Notes: generated from the letters alone by a model not told the origin. Counted from the first letter of the stretch, positions 1-9,644 are shown. The stretch: 64,000 nucleotides of DNA from an uncultured Lachnospiraceae bacterium (GCA_946403625.1 CAMJAP010000003.1:1-64000); one strand, 5' to 3'. Numbers and translations are program-made.

Positions 1-1911
1 AAAAATACGATCCATGAAGTGGTGGATGTGTGCGTGGTAGGTGCCGGACATGCCGGCTGTGAAGCGGCGCTGGCGTGTGCGCGGCTCGGGTTGGAGACGG
101 TGATCTTTACGGTCAGCGTGGATTCCATTGCGCTCATGCCGTGCAATCCCAATGTGGGCGGTTCCTCCAAGGGCCATCTGGTGCGCGAGCTGGATGCGCT
201 GGGCGGCGAGATGGGCAAGGTGATCGACAAGACCTTCATCCAGTCCAAGATGCTCAATGTTTCCAAGGGGCCGGCAGTGCACAGTCTGCGGGCGCAGGCA
301 GATAAGGCGGAATATACCAGAGAGATGCGCAAGCATCTGGAGCATCAGGACCATCTGATGATCCGTCAGGCAGAGGTCTGCGAGATCATCACCAACCGGG
401 ATCTGGGGGAAGAAAGTGGACCGCAGAAGATCTACGGAGTGCGCACCTTTACCGGGGCGCTTTATGAATGCAAGGCGGTGATCATCTGCAGCGGAACCTA
501 TCTGCGGGCGAGATGTCTGTGCGGTGAGGCCATCACCTATACGGGACCGAACGGTCTGCAGGCGGCCAATCATCTGACGGCTTCCCTAGAGGCGCACGGC
601 GTACCGCTGCGACGTTTCAAGACCGGAACCCCGGCGCGTATGGATCGTCGCAGTCTGGATTTTTCCAAGATGGAGCCGCAGCATGGCGATGCAAGGGTAG
701 TGCCGTTTTCGTTTTCAACGGATCCGGACAGCGTGCAGATCGACCAGGCGGATTGCTATCTGACCTATACTTCGGAAGAGACACACAAGATCATCCGGGC
801 CAATCTGGATCGTTCCCCCATCTATGCGGGCGTGATCGAGGGTACCGGACCGCGGTACTGCCCTTCCATCGAAGATAAAGTCGTGAAGTTTCCGGAAAAG
901 GAGCGCCATCAGGTCTTCCTGGAGCCGGAGGGACTGCACACGGATGAGATGTATGTGGGCGGTATGAGTTCGTCCCTGCCGGAAGATGTGCAGCTGGCGA
1001 TGTACCGGACCGTTCCGGGTATGGAACATTGCCGTATGGTGCGCAATGCCTATGCGATCGAATATGACTGTCTGACCAGCGGGCAGCTGAAACTGTCTCT
1101 GGAACTGAAAAATATCGAAGGCGTCTTCTGCGCCGGACAGTTCAACGGCAGCAGCGGATATGAGGAGGCGGCGGCCCAGGGCCTGATGGCCGGCATCAAC
1201 GCGGCCAGAAAGATACAGGGAAAGGATCCGCTCATCCTGGATCGTTCGGAAGCCTACATCGGTGTGCTCATCGACGATCTGGTGACCAAGGAGAACCGCG
1301 AACCGTACCGTATGATGACCTCCCGCGCGGAGTATCGTCTGATGCTGCGACAGGACAATGCGGACCTGCGTCTGCGGAAATACGGATACGAGACCGGCCT
1401 GATCTCGCAGGAAGATTATGACACGCTCTTAAAGAAAACGGAGTGGATCGAAAAGGAATCGGCGCGTATGCACGAGGTGATCGTGGGCGCCAACGACCGG
1501 GTACAGGCATTTTTGGAAGCTCACGGAACCGCCGGTGTTAAGAAGGGCACCTCTCTGGCGGAACTGATCTGCCGGCCGGAACTGGATTATGTGACGGTGG
1601 CGGAACTGGATCCGGAGCGCCCGGAACTGAGCGGTGTATCGGCCAAGGTGGCAGCTGAGATCGAGGAGCAGGTCAATATCAATATCAAATACGAAGGCTA
1701 CATCCGCCGGCAGGAAGCGCAGATCGCCCAGTTCAAGAAGATGGAAGAGCGGCGCATCCCGGCAGATATCGATTACGACGATGTGAAAAGTCTGCGCCTG
1801 GAGGCCAGAGCGAAACTCAAGGAATTCCGGCCCGAAAGCGTGGGGCAGGCATCCCGCATCAGCGGCGTAAGTCCTGCGGACATCTCGGTACTGTTAGTAT
1901 ATTTGGGTTAG
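1..1911 (+). CDS. mnmG: MnmG (GidA), tRNA uridine-5-carboxymethylaminomethyl enzyme, 5' end cut by window
   Basis: With MnmE, this FAD enzyme installs the carboxymethylaminomethyl group on U34 of tRNAs that read two-fold degenerate codons. The frame is open to base 1 (codons K-N-T-I-H-E precede the GTG at 19), so the true start lies left of the window and the GTG at 19 is probably internal. The N-terminal FAD-binding Rossmann motif [14 protein letters not shown], the family block [17 protein letters not shown] and the C-terminal [18 protein letters not shown] are intact. About 630 residues are visible, which is nearly the full family length. rsmG, the usual next gene, is absent: parB follows after 123 bases. 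Confidence 0.97.
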   Translation, partial: KNTIHEVVDVCVVGAGHAGCEAALACARLGLETVIFTVSVDSIALMPCNPNVGGSSKGHLVRELDALGGEMGKVIDKTFIQSKMLNVSKGPAVHSLRAQADKAEYTREMRKHLEHQDHLMIRQAEVCEIITNRDLGEESGPQKIYGVRTFTGALYECKAVIICSGTYLRARCLCGEAITYTGPNGLQAANHLTASLEAHGVPLRRFKTGTPARMDRRSLDFSKMEPQHGDARVVPFSFSTDPDSVQIDQADCYLTYTSEETHKIIRANLDRSPIYAGVIEGTGPRYCPSIEDKVVKFPEKERHQVFLEPEGLHTDEMYVGGMSSSLPEDVQLAMYRTVPGMEHCRMVRNAYAIEYDCLTSGQLKLSLELKNIEGVFCAGQFNGSSGYEEAAAQGLMAGINAARKIQGKDPLILDRSEAYIGVLIDDLVTKENREPYRMMTSRAEYRLMLRQDNADLRLRKYGYETGLISQEDYDTLLKKTEWIEKESARMHEVIVGANDRVQAFLEAHGTAGVKKGTSLAELICRPELDYVTVAELDPERPELSGVSAKVAAEIEEQVNINIKYEGYIRRQEAQIAQFKKMEERRIPADIDYDDVKSLRLEARAKLKEFRPESVGQASRISGVSPADISVLLVYLG

Positions 1912-1916
1912 TATAC

Positions 1917-1961
1917 TGCCTTCCCCTTTTTGAGGGAAAGTGGCCGCAGGCCGGATGAGGG
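1917..1961 (+). repeat. Interspersed palindromic repeat, degenerate copy
   Basis: It starts TGCCTTCCCC, has a short hairpin GGCCGCAGGCC and ends GGATGAGGG. The same order of blocks occurs in the copy at 26138-26192 and in part at 6612-6704 and 48712-48738. It sits directly after the mnmG stop, where it may serve as a weak terminator. Confidence 0.55.
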
Positions 1962-1966
1962 TTTTG

Positions 1967-1995
1967 TTGCACTACCACAGGATACATGATATACT
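1967..1995 (+). promoter_or_regulatory. Sigma-A-type promoter for parB
   Basis: TTGCAC (-35) and TATACT (-10) are separated by exactly 17 bases, about 40 bases upstream of parB. This suggests that parB-DUF4446 is transcribed independently of mnmG. Confidence 0.65.
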
Positions 1996-2034
1996 GTAAT
2001 TTGTTATGGTTTTAGACTGAAGGAGAACGGAAGA

Positions 2035-2976
2035 ATGGCACTGAAAAGAGGCGGCCTGGGACGCGGTCTGGATGCGATGATCCCGAATAAGATCGCGAAT
2101 AAGAGTCCGGAGCAACCGAACGGACAGAATATGGAGCCGAAGGCGGAAAAGACGGCAGTTGTGCAGGAGCCGGAGATACCCGTAACCGACGGCACCCGGA
2201 TGGTCGTGGACATTCAGAAGGTCGACCGGAATCCCAAGCAGCCCCGTAAGAAATTTGACGAGAATGCTTTGGAGGAACTGGCAGATTCCATTCGACAGGT
2301 CGGGGTATTACAGCCGATCCTGGTAACGAAAAAGGGCGATATTTACGAGATCGTAGCCGGTGAGCGCCGCTGGCGTGCAGCCAGACTGGCAGAACTCAAA
2401 GAAGTGCCGGTGATCGTGCGTGAGTTTACGGAGCAGGAGATTGACGAGATCTCCCTGATCGAAAACCTGCAGAGACAGGATTTAAATGCGATCGAAGAAG
2501 CGCAGGCCTTCAAGCGCCTGAAAGAAGAGCACGGCATGACCGACGACCAGATCGCGGAAAAGGTTTCCAAGAGCCGTGCGGCCATTACCAACTCGATGCG
2601 TCTGTTGAAACTGGACAACCGCGTACAGGAGATGGTGATCGACGAAAAGATCAGCATGGGTCTGGCCAGAGCACTGCTTGGTGTGGAAGACAGCGACAAG
2701 CAGTTTGAGATGGCGCAGGATGCGTTCGACAAACGAATGAGCGTGCGCGATGTGGAAAAACTGGTCAAGCAGATGAACGCGCCGAAGCGATCGGTAAAAG
2801 ACAAGCAGGACCTGACACAGTATCAGATACAGTTTGATGAATATGCGAACCGTTTGACCGAAGCACTGGGTGTCAAGGTGGCGGTTACTTTGAAGGATAA
2901 AAATACCGGCCGTTTGGAGATCGACTTTTACAATACGGACGATTTTGAACGGTTGTACGATAAATTGAAAGCATGA
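2035..2976 (+). CDS. parB: ParB/Spo0J-family chromosome partitioning protein
   Basis: ParB binds parS sites near the origin, spreads as a CTP-dependent clamp and loads SMC. The start is the ATG after GGAGAACGG. The N terminus GLGRGLDAMIP is the usual ParA-interaction peptide. The CTP-binding motif GERRWRAA lies near residue 109 and ENLQRQDLN near 143, followed by the central HTH and the C-terminal dimerisation domain. At 313 residues it has normal length. Its partner parA would normally sit immediately upstream, but here only a repeat and a promoter separate parB from mnmG. It overlaps the DUF4446 gene by 4 bases (ATGA), so the two are translationally coupled. Confidence 0.95.
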   Translation: MALKRGGLGRGLDAMIPNKIANKSPEQPNGQNMEPKAEKTAVVQEPEIPVTDGTRMVVDIQKVDRNPKQPRKKFDENALEELADSIRQVGVLQPILVTKKGDIYEIVAGERRWRAARLAELKEVPVIVREFTEQEIDEISLIENLQRQDLNAIEEAQAFKRLKEEHGMTDDQIAEKVSKSRAAITNSMRLLKLDNRVQEMVIDEKISMGLARALLGVEDSDKQFEMAQDAFDKRMSVRDVEKLVKQMNAPKRSVKDKQDLTQYQIQFDEYANRLTEALGVKVAVTLKDKNTGRLEIDFYNTDDFERLYDKLKA

Positions 2977-3518
2977 TGTTATTAACTTCGGAAACAGTGC
3001 CCGCGGGGGCAAGCAGATTGTTTAATGCGATAGGGCTGGGCAGACTGGATATCGGCTGGCTTTTTGTGGTGATGTTGCTCCTGCTCATTGCGGTGGTGGT
3101 GCTGCTCGTTCTGACGATGCGCAGATACAGTGATCTGAAATACCGCTTTGACCGCTTTATGATGGGCAAGCGAACCGCCAGTCTGGAAGACCGGATGACG
3201 GACCTGATCGGGGATGTGGAGCGTCTCAAGCAGGATTCCAAGGCGTACGCCAATGATATCGACCTGTTGTTTTCCAAGCACGAGGGTGCGATCCAGAAGG
3301 TAGGCCTGTTAAAGTACGACGCCTTTAAGGAAATGGGCGGAAACTTAAGTTTTTGCCTGGCATTTCTGGATGAAAAGGACAACGGTGTGATGCTCAATAC
3401 GGTACATTCCAATACCGGCAGTTATTCCTACACCAAACGGATCAAAGCCGGCAAATGCGACATCGACTTGAGCCCGGAGGAGCAGGAAACCCTGCGGCGG
3501 GCAACGGAAAATGCATAA
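2973..3518 (+). CDS. DUF4446 membrane protein
   Basis: This 181-residue protein has one membrane segment near residues 27-48 (GWLFVVMLLLLIAVVVLLVL), a short helical stretch, and a C-terminal domain with VGLLKYDAFKEMGGNLSFCL and NGVMLNTVHSN, the hallmark blocks of DUF4446. It overlaps parB by ATGA. In Clostridia this family is regularly encoded between parB and serS, as here. Its function is unknown; the linkage suggests a role tied to chromosome organisation or the cell envelope, which is inference. Confidence 0.85.
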   Translation: MMLLTSETVPAGASRLFNAIGLGRLDIGWLFVVMLLLLIAVVVLLVLTMRRYSDLKYRFDRFMMGKRTASLEDRMTDLIGDVERLKQDSKAYANDIDLLFSKHEGAIQKVGLLKYDAFKEMGGNLSFCLAFLDEKDNGVMLNTVHSNTGSYSYTKRIKAGKCDIDLSPEEQETLRRATENA

Positions 3519-3551
3519 AATATTTTTATATAGTTATAGAAGGAGACGGAC

Positions 3552-4829
3552 ATGTTAGACATCAAATTTGTAAGGGAAAATCCCGATGCGGTAAAGGAAA
3601 ACATCAAAAAGAAATTCCAGGACGAGAAGCTGCCGCTGGTAGACGAAGTGATCGAACTGGACCAGAAGCGCCGCGATGCACAGAAGGAAGCCGATGAGCT
3701 GAAGGCAAGCCGTAATGCGCTGTCCAAGCAGATCGGTGCCCTGATGAAGGAAGGCAAGAAGGAAGAAGCGGAAGCCGTAAAGAAGCAGGTAACCGAAAAT
3801 GCCGAGAAGCTGGCATCTCTGGAAGCGCAGCAGGCAGAAGCGGAAGAAAAGATGAACAAGATCATGATGGTGATCCCGCAGATGATCGATCCGTCCGTTC
3901 CGATCGGTAAGGACGACAGCCAGAACGTAGAGATCACCCGTTACGGTGAGCCGGTAGTACCGGATTTCGATATCCCGTACCATACCGAGATCATGGAGAA
4001 ATTCAACGGCATCGATCTGGATGCGGCAGGCCGTGTGGCAGGTAACGGTTTCTATTACCTGATGGGCGACATCGCCAGACTGCATTCCGCAGTGATCAGC
4101 TATGCAAGAGACTTTATGATCGACAGAGGATTCACCTACTGCGTACCGCCTTTTATGATCCGTTCCAACGTGGTAACGGGCGTTATGAGTTTTGCGGAAA
4201 TGGAAAATATGATGTACAAGATCGAGGGCGAGGATCTGTACCTGATCGGTACCAGCGAGCATTCCATGATCGGTAAGTTCATCGATCAGATCGTTCCGGA
4301 AGAGGAGCTGCCCAAGACACTGACCAGTTATTCTCCGTGCTTCCGTAAGGAAAAAGGTGCGCACGGCATCGAAGAGCGCGGTGTATACCGTATCCATCAG
4401 TTTGAGAAGCAGGAGATGATCGTTGTCTGCAAGCCGGAAGACAGCCCGATGTGGTTTGACAAGCTGTGGCAGAACACCGTAGATCTGTTCCGTTCTCTGG
4501 ATATTCCGGTAAGAACGCTGGAATGCTGCTCCGGTGACCTGGCAGACCTGAAAGTGAAGTCCCTGGATGTAGAAGCATGGAGCCCGAGACAGAAGAAGTA
4601 CTTTGAGGTAGGTTCCTGCTCGAACCTGGGTGATGCACAGGCACGCCGCCTGCGGATCCGTGTAAACGGCAAGGACGGCAAGTATCTGGCTCATACACTG
4701 AACAATACCGTGGTTGCTCCGCCTCGTATGCTGATCGCATTCCTGGAGAACAACCTGCAGGCAGACGGTTCGGTTCGCATTCCGAAGGCACTGCAGCCGT
4801 ATATGGGCGGAAAGACTGAGATTCGATAA
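3552..4829 (+). CDS. serS: Serine--tRNA ligase
   Basis: This cytoplasmic class II synthetase charges tRNA-Ser. The N-terminal antiparallel coiled coil that grips tRNA spans about residues 30-100. The catalytic core has TSEHSMIGKF, motif 2 (SPCFRKEKGAHG, then RGVYRIHQFEKQEM) and the C-terminal PYMGG. Motif 3 is unusual: NNTVVAPPRMLIAFLENN stands where common bacterial enzymes have NGSGLAVGR, although the motif 3 arginine is kept. At 425 residues it has normal length. The start ATG follows AGAAGGAGACGGAC. No T-box fits into the 33-base gap before it. Confidence 0.96.
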   Translation: MLDIKFVRENPDAVKENIKKKFQDEKLPLVDEVIELDQKRRDAQKEADELKASRNALSKQIGALMKEGKKEEAEAVKKQVTENAEKLASLEAQQAEAEEKMNKIMMVIPQMIDPSVPIGKDDSQNVEITRYGEPVVPDFDIPYHTEIMEKFNGIDLDAAGRVAGNGFYYLMGDIARLHSAVISYARDFMIDRGFTYCVPPFMIRSNVVTGVMSFAEMENMMYKIEGEDLYLIGTSEHSMIGKFIDQIVPEEELPKTLTSYSPCFRKEKGAHGIEERGVYRIHQFEKQEMIVVCKPEDSPMWFDKLWQNTVDLFRSLDIPVRTLECCSGDLADLKVKSLDVEAWSPRQKKYFEVGSCSNLGDAQARRLRIRVNGKDGKYLAHTLNNTVVAPPRMLIAFLENNLQADGSVRIPKALQPYMGGKTEIR

Positions 4830-4856
4830 AAAATTAAATCCAAGGGGGTATTACAC

Positions 4857-6599
4857 ATGCAGAATACGCGCAAGCACAAGATCACTACGCGCATCCTGAC
4901 ATTGATTATGGCGATCATGGTGCTGTTCCAGCCGGTGATGAAGACGAGAGCGGCTTTGACGGCAGACCGGGCGATCGCAAAGGGGATCGATGTTTCCAAG
5001 TATCAGGAACTGATCGACTGGAAGGCCGTAAGGGCGGACGGTTACAGTTTCGCTTTTGTCCGGGCCGGTACCAGCACTACACCGGATCCCTATTTTGACC
5101 TGAATATGGTCGGTGCCGCTCAGGCAGGTGTCAAGACCGGTGTGTACATTTATTCCTACGCACTGACACCGGAAGAGGCAGCAGCCGATGCACAGAATCT
5201 GCTGGCGATGATCGCACCGCATGTTGTGAATATGCCGGTCGTGATCGACATCGAAACCGACAAGCAGAAGAAACTGACGCCGGAACAGCTGGCGGCAGTA
5301 GCCAATACCTTCTGTTCCGTGATCGAAGCCGCCGGCTATTATCCGATGATCTACAGCTCCACCAGTTGGTTTGACCGCAGTATCGGACCGGTAGGGTATG
5401 ACAAATGGGTGGCACATTATTCATCCGCTTGCGGACGCGATGATGCATCCTTTTGGCAGGCCAGCTGCACCGGCCGTGTCAAAGGCATCAAGGGTGATGT
5501 GGATATCGACCTGCAGTACAAGGATTTTTCCAAGCTGATCATTGCGAATGGTTTCCTGGAGCGTAAGGGAGCGGTTTATTTCTATCAGAACTACAAGATG
5601 CAGTTCAACCGTTTCGTGGATTATAACGGAGCGCGCTATTATGTGGACCAGGCCGGCAGACGCGTGAGCAACTGCTTTGCAAATCTGGGCGGCAGCATCT
5701 TTTACTTCGACGCCGGCGGCCGTATGCTGACCGGATGGCAGGAGATCGCCGGACTCCGTTACTACTTCGGTACGGACGGAAAGATGGCGACCGGATTTAC
5801 ACAGATCGGTGAGCAGATCTTCTTCTTTGCGGAGAACGGAGCTCTTTATACCGGCTGGCTGAATGACGGCGTACACAATTATCACTTCTATCCGGACGGA
5901 CATATGGCGTTTGGTATTTCGCCGATCGGTACGGATGCGTTCTACTTTGATGAACACGGCTGGCAGCAGGCCGGCTGGGTAACCGTAGGCGATGCACAGT
6001 ATTACTTCCAGCCGGATACCGGAACACTGAAGTTTGGCTGGTTCAACGACGGCACCGGCAACTTCTACTCCAATGCCGAAGGTAAGAAGCAGGTAGGCCT
6101 GCAGGCGATCGACGGTGCGATGTACTATCTGGGAGCAGACGGCCGTGAATGCTTCGGCTGGCAGGAGATCGCAGGTGCAAGATGTTACTTTGATCCGAAG
6201 ACCGGACATATGGTAACCGGTGTACAGGTGATCGACGGCAAGACCTATTACTTCAGCGCAGAAGGCGTGATGATGACCGGACTGGTAACGATCGGGGCAG
6301 ACAATTACTACTTCGATCCGGCAACCGGAGCAATGACCACCGGACTGGTGAGTGTGGGCGGACTGGTCTTCTACTTCGGAGCAGACGGTAAGGAAGCCGT
6401 GGGACTGGTATCGGACGGCAAGGATCAGTACTATATCGATCCGGCGACACATACCTTGCTGACGGGCTTCATCCCGATCGGACCGGCGTACTACTACTTT
6501 GATCCGGCCACCGGAAAGATGCAGACCAACACGGTAGCCTACTTTGACGGCATCCCGTTCCAGGTCGGCCCGGACGGTGTCGTGATCATACCGCAATAA
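4857..6599 (+). CDS. Secreted GH25 lysozyme with C-terminal cell-wall-binding repeats
   Basis: A signal peptide (residues about 1-32, ending TRA-AL) is followed by a GH25 muramidase domain (about 38-235) with GIDVSKYQ, the catalytic acidic pair in VVIDIETD, and DKWVAHY. The rest of the 580 residues is about thirteen aromatic/glycine repeats of the choline-binding type (for example YYFDPATGAMTTGLVSVGG), which would tether the enzyme to the wall. It would cleave the MurNAc-GlcNAc bond of peptidoglycan. The ATG follows AAGGGGG. The substrate of the repeats (choline or another wall polymer) cannot be told from sequence. Confidence 0.93.
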   Translation: MQNTRKHKITTRILTLIMAIMVLFQPVMKTRAALTADRAIAKGIDVSKYQELIDWKAVRADGYSFAFVRAGTSTTPDPYFDLNMVGAAQAGVKTGVYIYSYALTPEEAAADAQNLLAMIAPHVVNMPVVIDIETDKQKKLTPEQLAAVANTFCSVIEAAGYYPMIYSSTSWFDRSIGPVGYDKWVAHYSSACGRDDASFWQASCTGRVKGIKGDVDIDLQYKDFSKLIIANGFLERKGAVYFYQNYKMQFNRFVDYNGARYYVDQAGRRVSNCFANLGGSIFYFDAGGRMLTGWQEIAGLRYYFGTDGKMATGFTQIGEQIFFFAENGALYTGWLNDGVHNYHFYPDGHMAFGISPIGTDAFYFDEHGWQQAGWVTVGDAQYYFQPDTGTLKFGWFNDGTGNFYSNAEGKKQVGLQAIDGAMYYLGADGRECFGWQEIAGARCYFDPKTGHMVTGVQVIDGKTYYFSAEGVMMTGLVTIGADNYYFDPATGAMTTGLVSVGGLVFYFGADGKEAVGLVSDGKDQYYIDPATHTLLTGFIPIGPAYYYFDPATGKMQTNTVAYFDGIPFQVGPDGVVIIPQ

Positions 6600-6611
6600 A
6601 GAGTAACCCAG

Positions 6612-6704
6612 CCTTCCCCCGCTTGCGGGGGGAAAACAAGTTCCTACTTAACGAGTTTGCGAGTTTAGTAGGACTGTGCCCGAAGGGCGGAAGAGGGGCA
6701 GAAG
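6612..6704 (+). repeat. Interspersed repeat copy with internal hairpin
   Basis: The copy begins CCTTCCCCCGCTTGCGGGGGGAA, a clear hairpin, and ends in GCCCGAAGGGC and GAGGGGCAG, matching blocks of the copy at 26138. Between them a second inverted repeat (TCCTACT near 6642 with AGTAGGA near 6667) appears to interrupt the element. It lies right behind the lysozyme stop and may also terminate that transcript. Confidence 0.5.
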
Positions 6705-6726
6705 TATATATCCCCCAATATCCATC

Positions 6727-6755
6727 TTGTCAACTTCGGCGAAATCTGATAGGAT
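6727..6755 (+). promoter_or_regulatory. Promoter of tRNA-Arg
   Basis: TTGTCA and TAGGAT are spaced by 17 bases and lie 18 bases before the mature tRNA 5' end, giving a very short leader. Confidence 0.5.
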
Positions 6756-6772
6756 TACTTTTGCTTGAAAAT

Positions 6773-6846
6773 GTCTGCGTAGCTCAGTAGGATAGAGCGA
6801 CCGCCTCCTAAGCGGTAGGTCGGAGGTTCGAATCCTCTCGTGGACG
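6773..6846 (+). tRNA. tRNA-Arg (anticodon CCT)
   Basis: A full cloverleaf can be drawn. The acceptor stem is GTCTGCG with CGTGGAC, the D stem GCTC/GAGC, the anticodon stem ACCGC/GCGGT around loop CTCCTAA, and the T stem GGAGG/CCTCT around TTCGAAT. The discriminator base is G and CCA is not encoded. The anticodon CCT reads AGG. A terminator follows five bases later, so it is a single-gene unit. Confidence 0.95.
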
Positions 6847-6850
6847 CGTA

Positions 6851-6886
6851 AAACGGGTAATTGCAACGGCAGTTGCCCGTTTTTTT
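6851..6886 (+). terminator. Intrinsic terminator after tRNA-Arg
   Basis: The ten-base arms AAACGGGTAA and TTGCCCGTTT contain one G-T pair and run straight into a T tract. Confidence 0.85.
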
Positions 6887-7018
6887 CGTGCGAAAAAGCG
6901 GATTCCGTGCGTAGGCGTTGTGCGAAATGCAGCAGTCGCGGGCAAAAAGTGAGAAACCTCGGGACGATACGCCGAAAGTATGCGTATTTTCCGTGGTTTT
7001 TTCGGAATTTTTACATGG

Positions 7019-7046
7019 TTGCAATATCCACAAGATATGGTATAAT
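7019..7046 (+). promoter_or_regulatory. Promoter of the DUF3048 lipoprotein gene
   Basis: TTGCAA and a perfect TATAAT are separated by 16 bases, leaving a leader of about 65 bases before the ATG at 7119. Confidence 0.65.
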
Positions 7047-7118
7047 GAGTTTTGGATTTTGTCAGTTGACATAAATTGTATTTGTGAAGGCATTAGACAA
7101 TATCAGGAGGAGAAAATT

Positions 7119-8324
7119 ATGAAGAGAAATCAGCTGAAGGCAGTATTCGGAGCAGCAGCCGTGGTTCTGATGCTGGCAGCTTGTGACAATCAGGGTGGTA
7201 AGGAAGGCCAGGGAGCAGAACCGACAGATGCACCTCCCGTTGTAGAATTACCCGGACTCGGTGATCCGGCAGATCCGACAGAGGCTCCGACCGAGGGCAC
7301 AGAGACACCGACCGAAACAGAAGTGGCGAACTCTGCAGAAGAAGTTCCGGCAGGTATGTATCGCAGCGAGCTGACCAACGAGATCATTTCCGAAGATCTG
7401 AAGAATCAGAGACCGATCGCGGTTATGGTAGATAATGAGAGCACCGCACTGAATCATTACGGTACCTCCAAGGCAGATATCGTTTACGAATTGATGAACA
7501 GTACCAAGAACGGCCGCATCACCCGTTTGATGCCGATCGTAAAGGACTGGGCACAGATCGATCAGTTCGGTAGTATCCGTAGTGCTCGTCCGACCAACTT
7601 TATGCTGGCAGCGGAGTGGAATGCGATCCTTTGCCACGACGGTGGTCCGTACTACATCGATGAGTACACCAAGAAGGCATACACCAACAACCTGAGCGGC
7701 GGTTTTGCCCGTTTCCCGAACGGAAAGAGCATGGAGTATACCGAGTACATCACATTTGACAAGTATACCAATCCGCAGACAGGCAAGTCCTATGACGGTT
7801 TGGGCAAGCGTATCGAATCGGCACGCTACAGCACAGAGTACAACAGCTACTATCCGGGACAGCACTTCATTTTCTCGGATACCGAGTTGAACCTGTCCGA
7901 TTTCCATTCGGATGCGTTTACGGCTAAGGAAGCGGACCTGTCCGGATGCTTCCCGCACAACTCATCCAAGCTGGTTTACAACGACGGCACCGGCAAGTAC
8001 GAATATTACGAGTACGGCAAGAAATATGCGGATGACGGAAACGGCGGCGCACCGCTGGCATTTGAGAATGTCATCCTGCAGAAGACCAACTACACCCAGT
8101 TGGATGAAAACGGTTATTTGATCTACAACTGTGTGATCGCAAGTAAGTGGGACGGCTATCTGTTGCAGAACGGTGAAGCAATCCCCATTACCTGGTCCAA
8201 GTATGGTGAGTCCGAGCGTACCGTATTCTGGAATGCAGACGGCACCGAGATCGTATTGAACACCGGTAAGACCTATATCGCTCTGGTACCGGATGATGTT
8301 TGGAGCAAGCTGGTACTGAAATAA
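7119..8324 (+). CDS. DUF3048 (YerB-type) lipoprotein
   Basis: The frame is open from 6918, but the ATG at 7119 is chosen because it follows CAGGAGGAG at the right distance and opens a lipoprotein signal with lipobox LAAC (Cys near residue 23). An acidic, Pro/Thr-rich linker reaches about residue 85. The body carries DUF3048 features: RPIAVMVDN, KADIVYELMN, ITRLMPI, SIRSARP. The 401 residues would sit on the outer face of the membrane. The function is unknown. A single-gene unit, with a promoter before it and a terminator after it. Confidence 0.88.
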   Translation: MKRNQLKAVFGAAAVVLMLAACDNQGGKEGQGAEPTDAPPVVELPGLGDPADPTEAPTEGTETPTETEVANSAEEVPAGMYRSELTNEIISEDLKNQRPIAVMVDNESTALNHYGTSKADIVYELMNSTKNGRITRLMPIVKDWAQIDQFGSIRSARPTNFMLAAEWNAILCHDGGPYYIDEYTKKAYTNNLSGGFARFPNGKSMEYTEYITFDKYTNPQTGKSYDGLGKRIESARYSTEYNSYYPGQHFIFSDTELNLSDFHSDAFTAKEADLSGCFPHNSSKLVYNDGTGKYEYYEYGKKYADDGNGGAPLAFENVILQKTNYTQLDENGYLIYNCVIASKWDGYLLQNGEAIPITWSKYGESERTVFWNADGTEIVLNTGKTYIALVPDDVWSKLVLK

Positions 8325-8360
8325 TCGACAGATCCGTAAAACGGAGAAAGAGCACACATA

Positions 8361-8395
8361 AAAACAGCCCGAAGCATTATGCTTTGGGCTGTTTT
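8361..8395 (+). terminator. Intrinsic terminator after the DUF3048 gene
   Basis: Fifteen-base arms (AAAACAGCCCGAAGC with GCTTTGGGCTGTTTT, one G-T pair) surround the loop ATTAT. A-rich and T-rich flanks make it potentially bidirectional. Confidence 0.9.
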
Positions 8396-8462
8396 AGTCG
8401 CTAAAAACGGGTAACTTCTCAAACAAAACAAAGTGTGTTATATTTAGGGAGGCAGTAAAATT

Positions 8463-9644
8463 ATGGAAACCTATGTGATTCTGCGGGATCTTGCGATCAT
8501 CATCCTGGCAGCAAAGTTTATGGCGATCGTGGCGAAGAAGTGCAAGGCGCCCGGCGTTGTCGGAGAGATCCTGGCCGGATTGATCATCGGACCGTGCCTG
8601 TTAAATCTGGTACAGCCCACGGACTTTATCAATCAGATGGCTGAGATCGGCGTGATCCTGATCATGTTTTCCGCAGGATTGGAAACCAACCTGAAGGAAT
8701 TGAAAAAATCCGGTCTGATCGCATTGGCCATTGCCTGTGTGGGCGTTATGGTTCCGCTGATCGGCGGCCTGCTCCTGTATATGGGCATTTACGGCTTTGC
8801 GGGCCCGGGAACGGACGAATTCTTTGAAGGTTTGTTCATCGGCTGTATTATGACGGCCACTTCGGTTGGTATTACCGTAGAAGCACTTCGTGAGCTGGGC
8901 TTTTTGAAAGGCCGTGTGGGGCAGACGATCCTGAGCGCGGCGATCATCGATGATGTGATCGGTATTATCGTGCTCACATTCGTACTGGGCATGCGTGACC
9001 CGAACAGCGATCCGATGATGACGATCGGAAAGACCGTGCTGTTTTTGCTGATCTCCGTAGTCGGCGGCTATATCATTTACCGCATTATGAAGGTGGTGGA
9101 TGCCAGATATCCGCACACCAGACGTATTCCCATCATCGGCTTCGGCCTTTGCTTTATCTGGGCATATGCGGCAGAGCGGTACTTCGGCATTGCGGATATT
9201 ACCGGTGCTTATGTGGCAGGTATCGTCCTTTGCAACATCCGGGATGCGGAATACATCGACCGTAAGGTTTCGGTGAACAGCTATATGATGTTTGCTCCGG
9301 TGTTCTTTGTGGCGATCGGTCTGAAAACGGATTTTTCCGCCATCGATACCAGCAAGATCCTGTTTGCCATCGGATTTGTATTGGTTGCGATGCTGACCAA
9401 GATCATCGGCTGCGGCGCAGTGGCAAAGATCTGCAAGTTCAAGTGGATCGACTGTCTGAAGATCGGTGTGGGTATGATGACCAGAGGTGAGGTTGCGTTG
9501 ATCATCACCAACAAAGGTCTGAATATGGGGATCATTGATTCATCCTATTTTACCGCAGTGATCCTGCTGATCATTGTAACAAGTATTTCGGTGCCCATCC
9601 TGCTGAAAATGCTGTATGCAAAGGCACCGGATCCGGCGAAATAA
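8463..9644 (+). CDS. Cation:proton antiporter (CPA2/Kef-type membrane domain)
   Basis: This 393-residue integral membrane protein has about twelve hydrophobic segments. It shows the family features VVGEILAGLIIGP at the N terminus, IDDVIGIIVLTFVLG in the middle and RGEVALIITNKG near the C terminus, the last being typical of Na+/H+ or K+/H+ exchangers. No RCK/TrkA domain follows, so any nucleotide-gated control would need a separate protein. The ATG follows AGGGAGGCAG. The next lipoprotein gene starts 11 bases downstream, probably in the same transcript. The transported ion is not determined. Confidence 0.88.
   Translation: METYVILRDLAIIILAAKFMAIVAKKCKAPGVVGEILAGLIIGPCLLNLVQPTDFINQMAEIGVILIMFSAGLETNLKELKKSGLIALAIACVGVMVPLIGGLLLYMGIYGFAGPGTDEFFEGLFIGCIMTATSVGITVEALRELGFLKGRVGQTILSAAIIDDVIGIIVLTFVLGMRDPNSDPMMTIGKTVLFLLISVVGGYIIYRIMKVVDARYPHTRRIPIIGFGLCFIWAYAAERYFGIADITGAYVAGIVLCNIRDAEYIDRKVSVNSYMMFAPVFFVAIGLKTDFSAIDTSKILFAIGFVLVAMLTKIIGCGAVAKICKFKWIDCLKIGVGMMTRGEVALIITNKGLNMGIIDSSYFTAVILLIIVTSISVPILLKMLYAKAPDPAK

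Noticed and set aside
6918-7118. Longer start for the DUF3048 lipoprotein
   Set aside because: It would bury the lipoprotein signal 67 residues inside the protein and run across a clear TATAAT promoter.
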